A stretch of DNA of 64,000 bases from Tessaracoccus timonensis (GCF_900343145.1 NZ_LT996886.1:1736001-1800000); one strand, 5' to 3'; shown: positions 37,385 through 48,573, counted from the stretch's first letter. Notes: generated by a model not told the origin, from the sequence alone. Made by a program: numbers and translations.

Positions 37385-37873
37385 ATGCCAACACCTGAGT
37401 TCATCTTGGAATTGCGACGACACATCGGCACCGCCCCGCTGTGGCTGGCCGGAGCGACGCTCGTGTGCCTCCGGGACGGCCGCGACGGGCCGGAAGTGCT
37501 GCTGCAACGGCGCGCTGACAACGGGCTGTGGGCGCTGATTAGCGGCATCGTCGAACCTGGCGAGCACCCCATCCAGTGCCTGGAGCGCGAGGCCCGCGAG
37601 GAAGTGGGGGCCGACGTCAGCATCGGACGCATGCTCTGGTGCATCGTCACGCCGCCGGCGACGTACGCGAACGGCGACCAAACGCAGTACCTCGACCACG
37701 GCTACGTCGGGCAAGTCACGGGCGGCGAGCTTCGGCCCGACCACGACGAGACCACCGACGTGGGCTGGTTCCCCGTCGACGATCTGCCCATGCCGCAGCA
37801 TCCGCGGCTCGCGGCGAGCGTGCAGGTGGCGCTGGGCGCACCGTCGGAAGTCGTGGCATCCTTGGATCTGTGA
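37385..37873 (+). CDS. Nudix hydrolase
   Basis: This 162-residue protein has a full Nudix box, GIVEPGEHPIQCLEREAREEVGAD, matching G-x5-E-x7-REUxEExGU. The flanking strands (PEVLLQRRADNGLWALISG, TTDVGWFPVDDLP) resemble nucleotide-diphosphate hydrolases similar to MutT or NADH pyrophosphatase. The exact substrate is unknown. The long open frame reaching back into the accA region is antisense noise; the ATG at 37385 starts the homologous part. Its stop overlaps the start of a lipoprotein gene. Confidence 0.85.
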   Translation: MPTPEFILELRRHIGTAPLWLAGATLVCLRDGRDGPEVLLQRRADNGLWALISGIVEPGEHPIQCLEREAREEVGADVSIGRMLWCIVTPPATYANGDQTQYLDHGYVGQVTGGELRPDHDETTDVGWFPVDDLPMPQHPRLAASVQVALGAPSEVVASLDL

Positions 37874-38271
37874 AACGCCTGGCCGTGGTTGTAGCAGCGA
37901 CGCTCAGCGTCGTTGGCTGCGCTGCAGGGGAGCCGACGATGCAGCCCGCACCGAGCTCGTCGGCCTCGGTGTCGGTGCCGGACGGGGGCCGGCCGGTGCA
38001 GCTCGAGTACGCGCCGACGGGGTTGAGCGTGCCGGGTGACGCCATCGTCGAGCAGGAGATCGACCAGGTGAACAACGTCACCCTGGTGTTCGCGGCACCG
38101 ACGGGCGCCGAACTGGCCGCGTACTACCGCGCGGCGCTGCCGCAGATGGGATTCACCATCACCGCCGACAAGAACAACTCGCTGCTGTTCGAGAACGAGC
38201 ATTGGCGGGGCGCGTTCACCGCGTCGGGTCAGAGCTGCGCCATCACCTTCCGCACCGACTGGGAACGCTGA
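37870..38271 (+). CDS. Small secreted lipoprotein
   Basis: This 133-residue protein begins MKRLAVVVAATLSVVGCAAG, with a lipobox VVGC and lipidated Cys17. A Ser/Pro linker follows and then a domain with TLVFAAPTGAELAAYYRAALPQMGFTIT, typical of small actinobacterial lipoproteins of unknown function. The GTG overlaps the nudix stop (GTGA), so the two genes are translationally coupled. Hairpin E copy 2 follows the stop. Confidence 0.75.
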   Translation: MKRLAVVVAATLSVVGCAAGEPTMQPAPSSSASVSVPDGGRPVQLEYAPTGLSVPGDAIVEQEIDQVNNVTLVFAAPTGAELAAYYRAALPQMGFTITADKNNSLLFENEHWRGAFTASGQSCAITFRTDWER

Positions 38272-38327
38272 GCCCGGCTGGTCGCCGTCGGCGGCGGCGT
38301 CGGCGGCTTCCCGCCCGCCCGGGCACG

Positions 38328-38434
38328 TGCAACCTGTGCGGCTCACTTCCGGATCAAGTGTCACCTGCCTCCCGACGGCGCCTCGTCACCGCTAGGCAAG
38401 TGACACCTATTCCGGGACAGAGCCGCACAGGTTA
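38328..38434. repeat. Hairpin repeat E, copy 2 (107 bp)
   Basis: Same block order as the copies at 32779 and 62821: outer AACCTGTGCGGCT arms and inner GTGTCACCTGCCT arms with central CGCCTCGTC. It lies between the convergent ends of the lipoprotein gene and maf, ending 1 bp before the maf stop codon. Confidence 0.9.
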
Positions 38435-38435
38435 C

Positions 38436-39035
38436 CTATGCCTGCCAGAGCGTATGCCAGGGGACGTCGAAGTCGATCAGCATCTGCCGGACGAGCGGCA
38501 GGGAGATGCCGACGACGTTGAACGGGTCGCCGTTCAGCGCGGTGACGAATGCCCCGCCGAGGCGGTTGATGGAGAAACCGCCGGCGACGTTGACGGGTTC
38601 GCCGGTGGCGACGTACGCCTCGATCTCCTCATCGGAGAGGTCGGCGAAGTTCACGGTGGTCGACCGAATCTGGGTGCTGTGCTCGTCGCGCCCGTCGCGG
38701 CGAACCAGCACGAAATGCCCCGTGTGGATGACGGCCGTGTGCCCGCGCATCCGCTGCCACAGCTTGAAAGCAGCCTCGGGTGTGCGCGGCTTACCGCGCG
38801 CTTTGCCCTCGATCTCCATCACGGTGTCCGCAGCAAGCACGACGACGTTGTCGTCGGTGAGCTGTTCCGCCACGGTGAGCCCCTTAGCCTCAGCCAGGCG
38901 TGCACACAGTGCGGTGGGTGAAGGGTCGCGGACGGTGGACTCGTCGAAGCCGGAGACGATAACGTCTGCCTCGATACCCGCGTCGCGCAGTACCCGAAGC
39001 CTGGCTTCGGACTTCGACGCTAAGACGACGCGCAT
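38436..39035 (-). CDS. maf: Maf-like nucleotide pyrophosphatase
   Basis: This 199-residue protein starts VVLASKSEARLRVLRDAGIE and has the Maf hallmarks VLAADTVMEIEG, GKPRTPEAAF and FADLSDEEIEAYVATGEP, plus AGGFSINRLGGAFV. Maf proteins hydrolyse non-canonical or canonical NTPs to NMPs, and affect septum formation. The ATG at 39035 overlaps the stop of accE, so it is the last gene of accD-accE-maf. The longer frame is not homologous. Confidence 0.92.
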   Translation of the reverse strand: MRVVLASKSEARLRVLRDAGIEADVIVSGFDESTVRDPSPTALCARLAEAKGLTVAEQLTDDNVVVLAADTVMEIEGKARGKPRTPEAAFKLWQRMRGHTAVIHTGHFVLVRRDGRDEHSTQIRSTTVNFADLSDEEIEAYVATGEPVNVAGGFSINRLGGAFVTALNGDPFNVVGISLPLVRQMLIDFDVPWHTLWQA

Positions 39036-39234
39036 CAGCGGCGCCGCCACGCTTCGCGTCCGGGCACCAGCGGGGGACGCAGGATGCGATAGTACGAATT
39101 CCAACCGCCGGCGAGCGGACGATCATCGTTGCGGTGCAGCGCATCCGATTGACGCTTCTTCGCCAGCACAGCAACCAGCGCCGCGAACTCTTCGTCGGTG
39201 AGCGGCGTGCCGCGCACGGACCTCGTCGGCTCAC

Positions 39235-39238
<4 letters not shown>
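39035..39238 (-). CDS. accE: Acyl-CoA carboxylase epsilon subunit
   Basis: This 67-residue protein has the family layout: a short N-terminal stretch, the helix [15 protein letters not shown], and the C-terminal motif [21 protein letters not shown]. Actinobacterial epsilon subunits bind the alpha–beta complex and raise its activity. Its ATG overlaps the accD stop by 4 bp, and its end overlaps maf, showing a tight operon. Confidence 0.88.
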
Positions 39239-40809
<1,571 letters not shown>

Positions 40810-40815
40810 GCCGCC

Positions 40816-40821
40816 ACCATA
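40816..40821 (-). promoter_or_regulatory. -10 box of the accD-accE-maf operon
   Basis: TATGGT on the minus strand, 6 nt before the ATG at 40809. Confidence 0.5.
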
Positions 40822-40876
40822 CCGCCCGCGCCGCTGCGAGGCGCCGAGTTGTAAGAACCGACACCACACCAGGGCC

Positions 40877-40882
40877 TAGACT
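40877..40882 (+). promoter_or_regulatory. -10 box of birA
   Basis: TAGACT, 8 nt before the GTG at 40891. It lies back to back with the accD promoter. Confidence 0.45.
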
Positions 40883-40890
40883 CACGTTTC

Positions 40891-41679
40891 GTGATCGAAA
40901 CACGCATCGACATCCCGTCCATCAAGGGCCAGCTCCCTGCCGACACCATGTGGGGGCCGCTCGACTACGTCGCCTCCACCGGTTCGACGAACGCCGACCT
41001 CTCCGCTGAAGCGCACGCCGGGGGCGCGGCCGGGCATGTGTTGTTCGCCGGCGAGCAAACCGCCGGGCGCGGCAGACTCGCCCGAACCTGGGTGACACCC
41101 CCCGACGCGGCGGTGGCGATGTCGATGCTTCTCGCCCCGACGCAGCCCAGGGAACGCTGGGGCTGGCTGTCACTGCTGACCGGGCTGGCCGTCGCCGACG
41201 CGCTGGGGGTGCTCGCGCCCGCCGACGTCGACGTCACCCTGAAATGGCCCAACGACGTGCTGGTGGATGGCGGCAAAGTGTGCGGCATCCTCTCCGAACT
41301 CGTCGAGAGCCCGAGCGGGGCGCGCGCCATCGTCGGGCTCGGCATCAACCTCACCCTCACCAAAGAGCAGCTCCCGGTGCCGACAGCCAACTCCCTGCTG
41401 CTCGCCGGATTCGAGACGACCGCCTCCGACGTCGTCGCCGGAGTGCTCACCCACTTCGAGCGCTACTACCGCGAATGGGAACGCACCGGCACGCTGCGCG
41501 ACGAGTACCGCGCCCGCTGCAGTTCAATCGGCGCCGACCTCACCATCTCCGTCACCGGCAGCGACCCGATCCCCGGTGTCGGGCACGACGTCGATCACGA
41601 CGGGCGCCTCGAGGTGCGCACCGCCCGCGGCGTGGAAGCGTTCGCCGTCGGAGACGTGGTGCATGCGCGCCTGGCGTGA
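40891..41679 (+). CDS. birA: Biotin–[acyl-CoA-carboxylase] ligase
   Basis: This 262-residue enzyme attaches biotin to the BCCP domain of AccA. It has STGSTNADL, the ATP/biotin loop GRGRLARTW (59–67), KWPNDVLVDGGKVCGILSE and GLGINL, followed by the C-terminal SH3-like domain (VRTARGVEAFAVGDVVHARL). There is no N-terminal helix-turn-helix, so it is a ligase without repressor function. GTG start. It is divergent from the accD operon, and the PH-domain gene follows 12 bp later. Confidence 0.94.
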   Translation: MIETRIDIPSIKGQLPADTMWGPLDYVASTGSTNADLSAEAHAGGAAGHVLFAGEQTAGRGRLARTWVTPPDAAVAMSMLLAPTQPRERWGWLSLLTGLAVADALGVLAPADVDVTLKWPNDVLVDGGKVCGILSELVESPSGARAIVGLGINLTLTKEQLPVPTANSLLLAGFETTASDVVAGVLTHFERYYREWERTGTLRDEYRARCSSIGADLTISVTGSDPIPGVGHDVDHDGRLEVRTARGVEAFAVGDVVHARLA

Positions 41680-41691
41680 GAGTATGACGCC

Positions 41692-42201
41692 ATGGCATTC
41701 AACGAGAAGTACTTGGGCGCCGGGGAAACCATGGTGCTCCGCCTGCGCGAACACCCCAAGGCGCTGATCTGGCCCATCATCATCATGATCCTGCTTGGCG
41801 CAGCCACCGGGGTCGGCATCGCATTCATGCCCGAAGGCTGGAAGCCCGCCGGCATCTGGGCGCTCGTCGCGGTGGTGATCGTGCTGTTCATCTGGCTGGT
41901 GTTCCTGCCCTGGCTGAGGTGGTACACCTCGACGATCGCCATCACGGATCGACGCATCATCACCCGCCACGGCATCCTCAACCGCAAGGGCCACGACCTG
42001 CCGCTGCGCCGCATCAACAACGTCAATTACGACCGCGACATCATCGACCGTATCTTCGGCTGCGGCACGCTCACGCTGGAGACGGCCGCCGGGAACCCGC
42101 TCGAGCTGCACGACATTCCCGACGTGGAGCGCAGCCAGATGATTATCAACGATCTCCTCTTCAACGAGGATGGTCCCGACGGAGACCCCCGCGGCGAGTA
42201 G
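41692..42201 (+). CDS. PH-domain (YdbS-like) membrane protein
   Basis: This 169-residue protein has two adjacent membrane helices (about 25–45 and 53–75), followed by a bacterial PH domain: YTSTIAITDRRIITRHGILNRKGHDLPLRRINNVNYDRDIIDRIFGCGTLTLETA. The function is unknown. It lies between birA and purK, as does the PH-domain gene in mycobacteria. Confidence 0.85.
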   Translation: MAFNEKYLGAGETMVLRLREHPKALIWPIIIMILLGAATGVGIAFMPEGWKPAGIWALVAVVIVLFIWLVFLPWLRWYTSTIAITDRRIITRHGILNRKGHDLPLRRINNVNYDRDIIDRIFGCGTLTLETAAGNPLELHDIPDVERSQMIINDLLFNEDGPDGDPRGE

Positions 42202-42230
42202 TCCACACCCAGGCGCCGATGGGCTGGCGG

Positions 42231-42236
42231 TAGAGT
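42231..42236 (+). promoter_or_regulatory. -10 box of purK
   Basis: TAGAGT. The ATG at 42238 is only 1 nt after it, whereas the in-frame GTG at 42244 is 7 nt after it, so the GTG is the likely start of a leaderless mRNA. Confidence 0.5.
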
Positions 42237-42243
42237 CATGGCC

Positions 42244-43392
42244 GTGCGTTACTCAGTCGGAATCATCGGCGGCGGGCAGCTGGCCCGAATGATGCAGCAG
42301 GCCGCCATCAGCCTCGGCATCGACGTCCACCTGTTTGCAGAAGCCGACGGGGTATCCGCGGCGCAGGTGGTGCCCGACGCGTTCGTCGGCGACTACACCG
42401 ATCTTGCCGACCTCGAACGTTTCGCCGAACGCTGCCAGGTGATCACGTTTGACCACGAACACGTCCCGACGAAGCACCTGCGCGCACTCGACGTCGAGGC
42501 CAGGCCCGGCCCCGACGCGCTCCAATACGCCCAAGACAAGGCCTCGATGCGGCAGCGCATGAGCGAACTCGACGTGCCCTGCCCCGCCTACGTCGTATGT
42601 GACAGCTCCGCGGATGCCGTTGCGTTCGGCGAGCAGCAGGGATGGCCGATCATTCTGAAAACCTCCCGCGGCGGCTACGACGGCAAGGGCGTGTGGAAGA
42701 TCGACGCCCCCGACGAGGTGGCGCAGGTATTTGCGAACAAGCCCGAGGTGTCGGCGGGGGAGCCCGTGCGCATCGTCGCCGAGGAGTTCATCGACTTCAC
42801 CCGCGAGCTCTCCGCCATCGTCGTGCGGTCGCCGTCGGGCCAGGTGGTGGCCTATCCCATTTCTGAGACGGTGCAGCGCGACGGCATCTGCGTTGAAACG
42901 ACGACGCCCGCGCCGGGGCTTACCGACGACCGCGCCGCCCAGCTGCAGTCGATGGCCATCCGCATCGCGAGCGAGCTCGGCGTCGTCGGCGTGCTCGCGG
43001 TGGAACTCATGGAAGCACCCGATGGGCGCATCGTCGTCAACGAGCTCGCCATGCGCCCACACAACACCGGCCACTGGACCATCGACGGCGCCGTCACCAG
43101 CCAGTTCGACAACCACATTCGCGCGGTGCTGGATCTGCCGCTCGGCGCGCCCGACATGACCGCGCCAGTCGTGGTCATGGCCAACGTGCTGGGCGGGTCT
43201 GAGGACGATCTCACCGGCGCGCTGCAGCACGTCTACGCCCGCGACCGCCATGCCCACGCACACCTCTACGGCAAGGACGTGCGGCCAGGGCGCAAGGTGG
43301 GGCACATCACCTGCACCGGCGACGACGTCGACGACGTGCGCCGTCGCGCCAGGCACGCCGCAAACTACATGATGGGAGTTGCAGATGAGTGA
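42244..43392 (+). CDS. purK: N5-carboxyaminoimidazole ribonucleotide synthase
   Basis: This 382-residue ATP-grasp enzyme carboxylates AIR with bicarbonate. It shows [65 protein letters not shown] and [17 protein letters not shown]. The start is set at the GTG 7 nt after the TAGAGT box; the ATG at 42238 would add two residues. Its stop overlaps the purE start by 8 bp, so the two enzymes that act in series are made together. Confidence 0.95.
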   Translation: MRYSVGIIGGGQLARMMQQAAISLGIDVHLFAEADGVSAAQVVPDAFVGDYTDLADLERFAERCQVITFDHEHVPTKHLRALDVEARPGPDALQYAQDKASMRQRMSELDVPCPAYVVCDSSADAVAFGEQQGWPIILKTSRGGYDGKGVWKIDAPDEVAQVFANKPEVSAGEPVRIVAEEFIDFTRELSAIVVRSPSGQVVAYPISETVQRDGICVETTTPAPGLTDDRAAQLQSMAIRIASELGVVGVLAVELMEAPDGRIVVNELAMRPHNTGHWTIDGAVTSQFDNHIRAVLDLPLGAPDMTAPVVVMANVLGGSEDDLTGALQHVYARDRHAHAHLYGKDVRPGRKVGHITCTGDDVDDVRRRARHAANYMMGVADE

Positions 43393-43879
43393 TCCGCTAG
43401 TGAGCATTGTGATGGGCTCGGATTCGGATTGGCCGACGATGGAGCCCGCCGCGAAGGCACTCGAGGAGTTCGACGTGGCGTATGAGGCCGACGTGGTCTC
43501 CGCCCACCGGATGCCCGAAGACATGGTGACCTTCGGCCGGGAGGCACACCGTCGGGGCATCAAGGCGATCATCGCGGGAGCCGGGGGAGCAGCACACCTT
43601 CCCGGCATGCTCGCTTCTCTCACGCCGCTGCCCGTGATCGGGGTTCCGGTGCCGCTGAAGCAGCTCGACGGGCTCGACTCGCTGCTGTCGATCGTGCAGA
43701 TGCCGGCCGGGGTGCCCGTCGCGACGGTGGCCATCGGCAATGCGCGCAACGCCGGCCTGCTCGCAGTGCGGATGCTGGCGGCGGCTGACCCTGCGCTGCA
43801 GGAGAAGATGCTCACATTCCAGGCTGAGCTCCGCGACCTCGCCCGCGCGAAAGGCGAGAAGGTGCGCTCAGCGCTCTAA
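43385..43879 (+). CDS. purE: N5-carboxyaminoimidazole ribonucleotide mutase
   Basis: This 164-residue protein rearranges N5-CAIR to CAIR. It has [58 protein letters not shown] and [22 protein letters not shown], the full set for the mutase type. The ATG at 43385 has GGGAG 7 nt upstream; a TTG at 43379 is a poorer choice. A stem-loop follows the stop. Confidence 0.96.
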   Translation: MSDPLVSIVMGSDSDWPTMEPAAKALEEFDVAYEADVVSAHRMPEDMVTFGREAHRRGIKAIIAGAGGAAHLPGMLASLTPLPVIGVPVPLKQLDGLDSLLSIVQMPAGVPVATVAIGNARNAGLLAVRMLAAADPALQEKMLTFQAELRDLARAKGEKVRSAL

Positions 43880-43895
43880 ATACCGCAGCAACGAG

Positions 43896-43927
43896 TGAAG
43901 GGCCCGGCGTAATCGCCGAGCCCTTCA
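43896..43927. terminator. Bidirectional terminator between purE and the DUF3352 gene
   Basis: TGAAGGGCCCGGCG-TAAT-CGCCGAGCCCTTCA, a 14-bp stem with one mismatch, placed between convergent gene ends. The flanking T content is modest. Confidence 0.7.
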
Positions 43928-43944
43928 TCTGCTTGTGGGGGGGA

Positions 43945-45642
43945 TTAGTCGTCGAAGACTACCCGCACAATGCCCTTCGTGCGCTGACCGTCGACGGTGC
44001 TCGTCACGCCGATGGCGGCGATCGGGTCGACGTACTGCTTCGACTCCTTATCCATGTTGCTGCCGGCCAACTTGCTGACGGCATTCATGTTCACGAACAT
44101 GATGGCCTGTGCGTCGTCGGTGACAACCTTCTTGTAGAGGTCGTTGTCCTTCAGTGCGCCGCCGGTTACCTCGTCGGCGGAGTAGCCGCGCGTGTAGGTG
44201 ACGGTGTTGCCGTCAGCGCCGCGCTCCACCGGAGCCTCGCCGCCCTGCGCTCCCAGCTGCTCGAACACCGGGTCGAGGATGGCGTTGTGACGCTCGACGT
44301 CATCGGTGGCAACCTTGACGCCCACCTTCACGTCGCTCACGTCGCCACCTGCGGCCTCACCGTCGATCGCAGCCGCGAGCTGCTTGCCGAGCAGCGCCTT
44401 CACGTCGTCCTCCGACTCGATACCGAATTGGGCGAGCTGCTGCTGCATCTCCGGGGTGTCTGCAAGCTGCTTCCACAGCTGGCTGATCATCTCGTCGTTG
44501 AAGGCCAAGCCGAACGCCAGCGGGGCCTCGGCCGGGAGCGAGCCCACGAAGTCCTTCACGGACTCGCTCTTGCCGTTTTCAACATCCGAGGCGAACGAGG
44601 CATGCAGCGTGAGCATGTTGTCTTCGACGTGTAGGCCCAGTGCGCCGTGCAGCGACTTCAGCGTCTCCAACTGCTGGACGACCTCAGCATCGACTCCACC
44701 GACGTCGCTGTTCTGAAGCGCCATCTCCATGGCCTTCGGGCTCACCCAAGCGCTGGCCAGGTTGCCGCCCTCGAGGGCCTCCATGTCGGCCTTGTACTGC
44801 TCATTGTCTTTGATGGAGCCCTTGTCGAGCGCGGCCTTGAGGTCGGAGTTCTTGTCTTCGATCACCAACAGCTTGTCGTGGAAGAAGTGCTTGGTGTTGT
44901 CGCCGCCATGCTCCTTCATGAAGGCATCGGCCTTGCCCTCGTCGGTGACCTCAACGGCCAGCACCGGTGAGACGGGGCTATTGCCGAAACCGGCGCCTCC
45001 GTCCTCGTCGGCACCGCCCTCAGCGGGCAGGATGCCGAGCGAGAGCGAGTCGCCCAACCACGGCTTCACGTCTTCCTGGTAGTTGATATCGCCATTTTCG
45101 TCGGCGACGAGCTCCCACAGGATCTCTTTGTAGTCGTCGGTGTCAGGCATGTCGTCGCCCTGGGGGAACTTCTCGACGATGTTCTTCAGCGCGAGCTTGT
45201 CGGCGTCCGCCGGGTTGAGCGACAACTCGACGACGGCGATCGCGTTGTTCGGAATGCCCGCCGTGGCCGCCGAGGGGGAAGCTCCGTTAAAGAAGTTGTA
45301 CGCGAGAAATCCGCCGCCGGCCACCAGGCCCGCTGCGACGACGCCGCCGATTACGACGGGAACCTTCGACTTCTTCTTCGTGCCAACCGGGCCGCCCGGG
45401 CCACCCGGACCGCCGTAACCGCCTGGGCCGCCAGGGGCGCCTGGGCCTGCCGGGCCCTGCTGCTGGTAGCCGCCAGGAGCACCCTGCGGGTATCCGCCTT
45501 GCTGTCCCCCCTGGAAGTGAGGACCTTGGTTCGGCTGCTGGCCCCCGACGTTACCGGGGCCCTGAGGCTGACCACTTGGTGGGCCTTGGTAGCCGCCCTG
45601 CGCTCCACCCTGCGGGTGGTTATTCCATTGCTGCTGGCTCAC
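43945..45642 (-). CDS. DUF3352-family membrane protein
   Basis: This 565-residue protein has a cytoplasmic Gly/Pro/Gln-rich N terminus (1–88), a basic stretch (GTKKKSKVPV), one membrane helix (about 94–116) and a large extracellular DUF3352 domain. Recurring features include PNNAIAVVELSLNPADADKLAL, YKEILWELV and PWLGDSLSLGILP. The function is unknown; its place next to LCP ligases suggests an envelope role. GTG start with GGAGAGAG upstream. A possible promoter on the minus strand is TTGCAA (45698–45703), 16 bp, TACCCT (45676–45681). Confidence 0.87.
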   Translation of the reverse strand: MSQQQWNNHPQGGAQGGYQGPPSGQPQGPGNVGGQQPNQGPHFQGGQQGGYPQGAPGGYQQQGPAGPGAPGGPGGYGGPGGPGGPVGTKKKSKVPVVIGGVVAAGLVAGGGFLAYNFFNGASPSAATAGIPNNAIAVVELSLNPADADKLALKNIVEKFPQGDDMPDTDDYKEILWELVADENGDINYQEDVKPWLGDSLSLGILPAEGGADEDGGAGFGNSPVSPVLAVEVTDEGKADAFMKEHGGDNTKHFFHDKLLVIEDKNSDLKAALDKGSIKDNEQYKADMEALEGGNLASAWVSPKAMEMALQNSDVGGVDAEVVQQLETLKSLHGALGLHVEDNMLTLHASFASDVENGKSESVKDFVGSLPAEAPLAFGLAFNDEMISQLWKQLADTPEMQQQLAQFGIESEDDVKALLGKQLAAAIDGEAAGGDVSDVKVGVKVATDDVERHNAILDPVFEQLGAQGGEAPVERGADGNTVTYTRGYSADEVTGGALKDNDLYKKVVTDDAQAIMFVNMNAVSKLAGSNMDKESKQYVDPIAAIGVTSTVDGQRTKGIVRVVFDD

Positions 45643-45750
45643 GATCTCTCTCCTTCATGTGTGCAGTCGTTATCCAGGGTAGGGGTAGGGGAGGTCATTG
45701 CAACACGACTGAACGACGGAAATCTGCGTACGCGGCGCTGACGGCGAGCT

Positions 45751-46959
45751 TTACTGATGCTCGGCAACTGCGTCGATATCGCCCCTGGCTATGGCATTGA
45801 ACACCTTCGACGCGTTCTTTTCGTCCCAGATCACCGACGAGCCCGCCGATGTGCGCGCATTCGGATTCGAGATGGGCACGGTGAGCGCGACGCTGTTGCC
45901 CGTCGCGCCAGAGACCAACCCGACGCCGGCCCCAGCGACCGCCCCGATCCCCGTGCCTTCAGTGCGGGTCAGGGAACGCGCGGCACCAGTGTTGACGTTC
46001 CAGTACCGGACAGGGTTGATGAAGGTCATGGGGTGCATGACGGACTTCATGATCTGGCCCATCACCTCCCGCTGGCGCTCCATCCGGCCAAGGTCGCCGC
46101 GTTTGTCGGCTTTTCGCATCCGGGCGTAGCTGAGGGCGGTGACACCGTCGGCATTCTGGCAGCCGCCGGGGATATCGAGGTGTGAATCGCGATCCTTGAT
46201 GGCCTGCTTGGGGCAGATTTCGATGCCTCCGACTGCGTCCACGACGTCGACGAGGCCGAGCATGCCGATCTCGAGATATCCGTCGATTTTGATGCCGGTG
46301 TTGCTTTCGATGGTGCGAATGAGCAGCGGTGCGCCGCCGAGCGCGTACGCGGCATTGAGTTTGTTCTTACCGTGGCCGGGGATGTCGACGTAGGAATCCC
46401 GAGGGAAGCTGAGCAGCGCCGACTTCCCATTCGGGGCCGTGTAGAGCAGCATCATCGTGTCGGTGCGCCCGCCCTCGGTAGATCCGGTGCCGAGGCGCCG
46501 TCGGTCTTCGGGCGAGAGATCGCCGCGACCGTCACTGCCGACGAGCAGCACCGCCGTGCCCGGCTGATCGGAGAGCTCGCTCTCAATACCCTTCACCGTC
46601 GCGATGTTCATGAACGCCAGCACGGGCACCGTCACGAGGTAGGCAATCCACAGCACGAACAGCAGCATCAGCAGTTTGAAGGGGCGGCGCTTCTTTCGAC
46701 GCCGACGTCGGCCCGGCTGCGCCGGCGGCGGGGCAGGTGGGTACGGGTACGGCGTCGAGGGTTGGTAGCCCGGCGGTGGGTACTGCTCCGGATACGCTGA
46801 CGGGGCATCCGGGCGCCGCTGATCCGGGCCGGGTTCGCGCGATGGGGTCACCCAATCGGGTGCGGGGGCGTCGTCGGGAATCTCGGAAGCGGGCATGACA
46901 CGCGTGTGTTCCGAGTTATCCCCGTCGTACAGCCATTGCAGATCATCCCGATTCGCCAC
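45751..46959 (-). CDS. LytR-CpsA-Psr (LCP) family protein
   Basis: This 402-residue protein has a cytoplasmic Pro-rich tail (YPPPGYQPSTPYPYPPAPPPAQ), a basic RRRRRKKRR anchor, a membrane helix and the extracellular LCP domain. The latter has VLLVGSDGRGD, GGRTDTMMLLYTAPNGKSALLSFPRDSYVDIPGHGKNKLNAAYALGG and VTALSYARMRKADKRGDLGRMERQRE. LCP enzymes attach polymers such as teichoic acids or arabinogalactan to peptidoglycan. The GTG at 46959 lies 6 nt after a TATGAT box and is preferred over a TTG at 46983. It is divergent from a second LCP gene. Confidence 0.93.
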   Translation of the reverse strand: MANRDDLQWLYDGDNSEHTRVMPASEIPDDAPAPDWVTPSREPGPDQRRPDAPSAYPEQYPPPGYQPSTPYPYPPAPPPAQPGRRRRRKKRRPFKLLMLLFVLWIAYLVTVPVLAFMNIATVKGIESELSDQPGTAVLLVGSDGRGDLSPEDRRRLGTGSTEGGRTDTMMLLYTAPNGKSALLSFPRDSYVDIPGHGKNKLNAAYALGGAPLLIRTIESNTGIKIDGYLEIGMLGLVDVVDAVGGIEICPKQAIKDRDSHLDIPGGCQNADGVTALSYARMRKADKRGDLGRMERQREVMGQIMKSVMHPMTFINPVRYWNVNTGAARSLTRTEGTGIGAVAGAGVGLVSGATGNSVALTVPISNPNARTSAGSSVIWDEKNASKVFNAIARGDIDAVAEHQ

Positions 46960-46965
46960 GTAACG

Positions 46966-46971
46966 ATCATA
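46966..46971 (-). promoter_or_regulatory. -10 box of the first LCP gene
   Basis: TATGAT on the minus strand, 6 nt before the GTG at 46959; it fixes that start. Confidence 0.5.
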
Positions 46972-47068
46972 CGTGGAAGCCAATCGTGTGCGACTCGGCG
47001 TGCCATGGGCGAGGCATCTCGTCGGGTAGAGCCATACTTGATCGACCCGAACCCTCAGGAGGATCGCT

Positions 47069-48553
47069 GTGACCGACGCCCAAGCCGAGGTGGAACGCGT
47101 TCGCCTGCGCAGATCGATCGGTTTTCTCCTGTTCTCCGCAGTGCTGCCGGGCTCCGTGCAGCGCTACGCCGGCAACCGTCGAGTGGGAGTGATCGCGGCA
47201 CGCGTGCTCGCGGGCTTGCTCGTGCTGGTCGTCGCCGTCGGCTTGGCGGCGCTCGTTGCACCTGGGGCTACCGTCGGGTTCTTCCTCACACCGTGGGTCA
47301 CGGTGATGTGCCGGGTGGTGCTCTGGCTGCTGTTCATCGGCTGGGTCGCGCTGTTGATCGACTCCTGGCGCCTGTCACGCCCGATGGAGCTGCCGCAGCG
47401 AACACGCCTTGCCATGACACTCACGGTCGTGGTGCTGGTCGTGGTGATGGGGTTGGTGACGAACTTCGTCGCGGGGGCGTTTGCGGCCGCGGGCAACGTC
47501 GGCTCGGTGCTGCCGGGAGGCGGGGACACCGAGAAGAAAGCCGGCCGCTACAACATCATGCTGCTGGGCGTCGATGCATCCGACGAGCGCATCGGGGTGC
47601 GCGCGGATTCCATCAACGTGGCATCGATCGACGCGGAAACGGGCCAGACAGTGATCTTCGGGCTGCCCCGGAACATGCAGGGCGTGCCATTTCCGGAGGG
47701 TTCCCCCATGCACGCGATCTACCCCGACGGGTTCCGGTGCGAGAACAACGAGTGCATGCTCAACGCGGTCTGGACCAGCGCCGAGGAGCATGCCGACCAG
47801 TTCCCGGAGGGCACCAATGTCGGGCTGGCCGCCACGAAGGCGGCGGTGGGGGAGACGCTCGGCCTCGACATTAACTACTACGCGCTGGTGGACATGCACG
47901 GCTTCTCGTCGATCATCGACGCGATGGGCGGCATCGACCTTGACGTGATGAAGCGCATCCCCATCGGCGGCGGTAGCTCGCCGGTGTACGACTACATCGA
48001 GCCCGGCAAAGGCGTGCACCTCGACGGCAAACGCGCCCTGTGGTTCGCGCGCTCCAGGCACGGCTCGAGCGACTACGAGCGCATGCAGCGCCAGAAGTGC
48101 GTGATGAGCGCGATGGTGTCGCAGCTTGACCCGCAGGTGGTGGCTACCCGTTTCGTCGAACTCTCCGAAGCAGGCAAAGACCTCCTGCTCACCGACGTCC
48201 CGCGCGACCAGATCGTCGAGCTCGCCGGGCTCGCGCTGGAAGCGCGCAACCAGCAGATCGCCTCCGTGAACTTCATGCCCCCGCTCATCCCGGACACCGC
48301 CCACCCCGATTTCGGTCTGATCCGTAAGACGGTTACAGAGTCCATCGCTGCTGCAGAGCAGGCCGATGAAGCCCGGAACAGTGCGAAACCAGCTGCGCCG
48401 AGCCCGCAGCCGAGCGAGTCTGCCGCACCAAGCACACAGCCCAGCACGTCGACGCCAGCGCCCACGCCCTCGGCCACCGTGGAGAGCGATGACGAGGCCT
48501 ACACCGCAGGCCAATCCACGGATGATCTTCAATCCGTCTGCTCAGTGAGCTGA
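47069..48553 (+). CDS. LCP-family protein with multi-helix N terminus
   Basis: This 494-residue protein has about four membrane helices (17–160) before the LCP domain: YNIMLLGVDASDERIGVRADSINVASIDAETGQTVIFGLPRN, YALVDMHGFSSIIDAMGGIDLDV and GKRALWFARSRHGSSDYERMQRQKCVM. Acidic and Arg residues of the active site are in place. The tail is Ala/Ser/Pro-rich. The multi-helix N terminus is longer than in the neighbouring LCP protein, so the two probably have different polymer partners. GTG start with AGGAGG upstream. Confidence 0.92.
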   Translation: MTDAQAEVERVRLRRSIGFLLFSAVLPGSVQRYAGNRRVGVIAARVLAGLLVLVVAVGLAALVAPGATVGFFLTPWVTVMCRVVLWLLFIGWVALLIDSWRLSRPMELPQRTRLAMTLTVVVLVVVMGLVTNFVAGAFAAAGNVGSVLPGGGDTEKKAGRYNIMLLGVDASDERIGVRADSINVASIDAETGQTVIFGLPRNMQGVPFPEGSPMHAIYPDGFRCENNECMLNAVWTSAEEHADQFPEGTNVGLAATKAAVGETLGLDINYYALVDMHGFSSIIDAMGGIDLDVMKRIPIGGGSSPVYDYIEPGKGVHLDGKRALWFARSRHGSSDYERMQRQKCVMSAMVSQLDPQVVATRFVELSEAGKDLLLTDVPRDQIVELAGLALEARNQQIASVNFMPPLIPDTAHPDFGLIRKTVTESIAAAEQADEARNSAKPAAPSPQPSESAAPSTQPSTSTPAPTPSATVESDDEAYTAGQSTDDLQSVCSVS

Positions 48554-48573
48554 CCGGGTTATTGAGCATTACG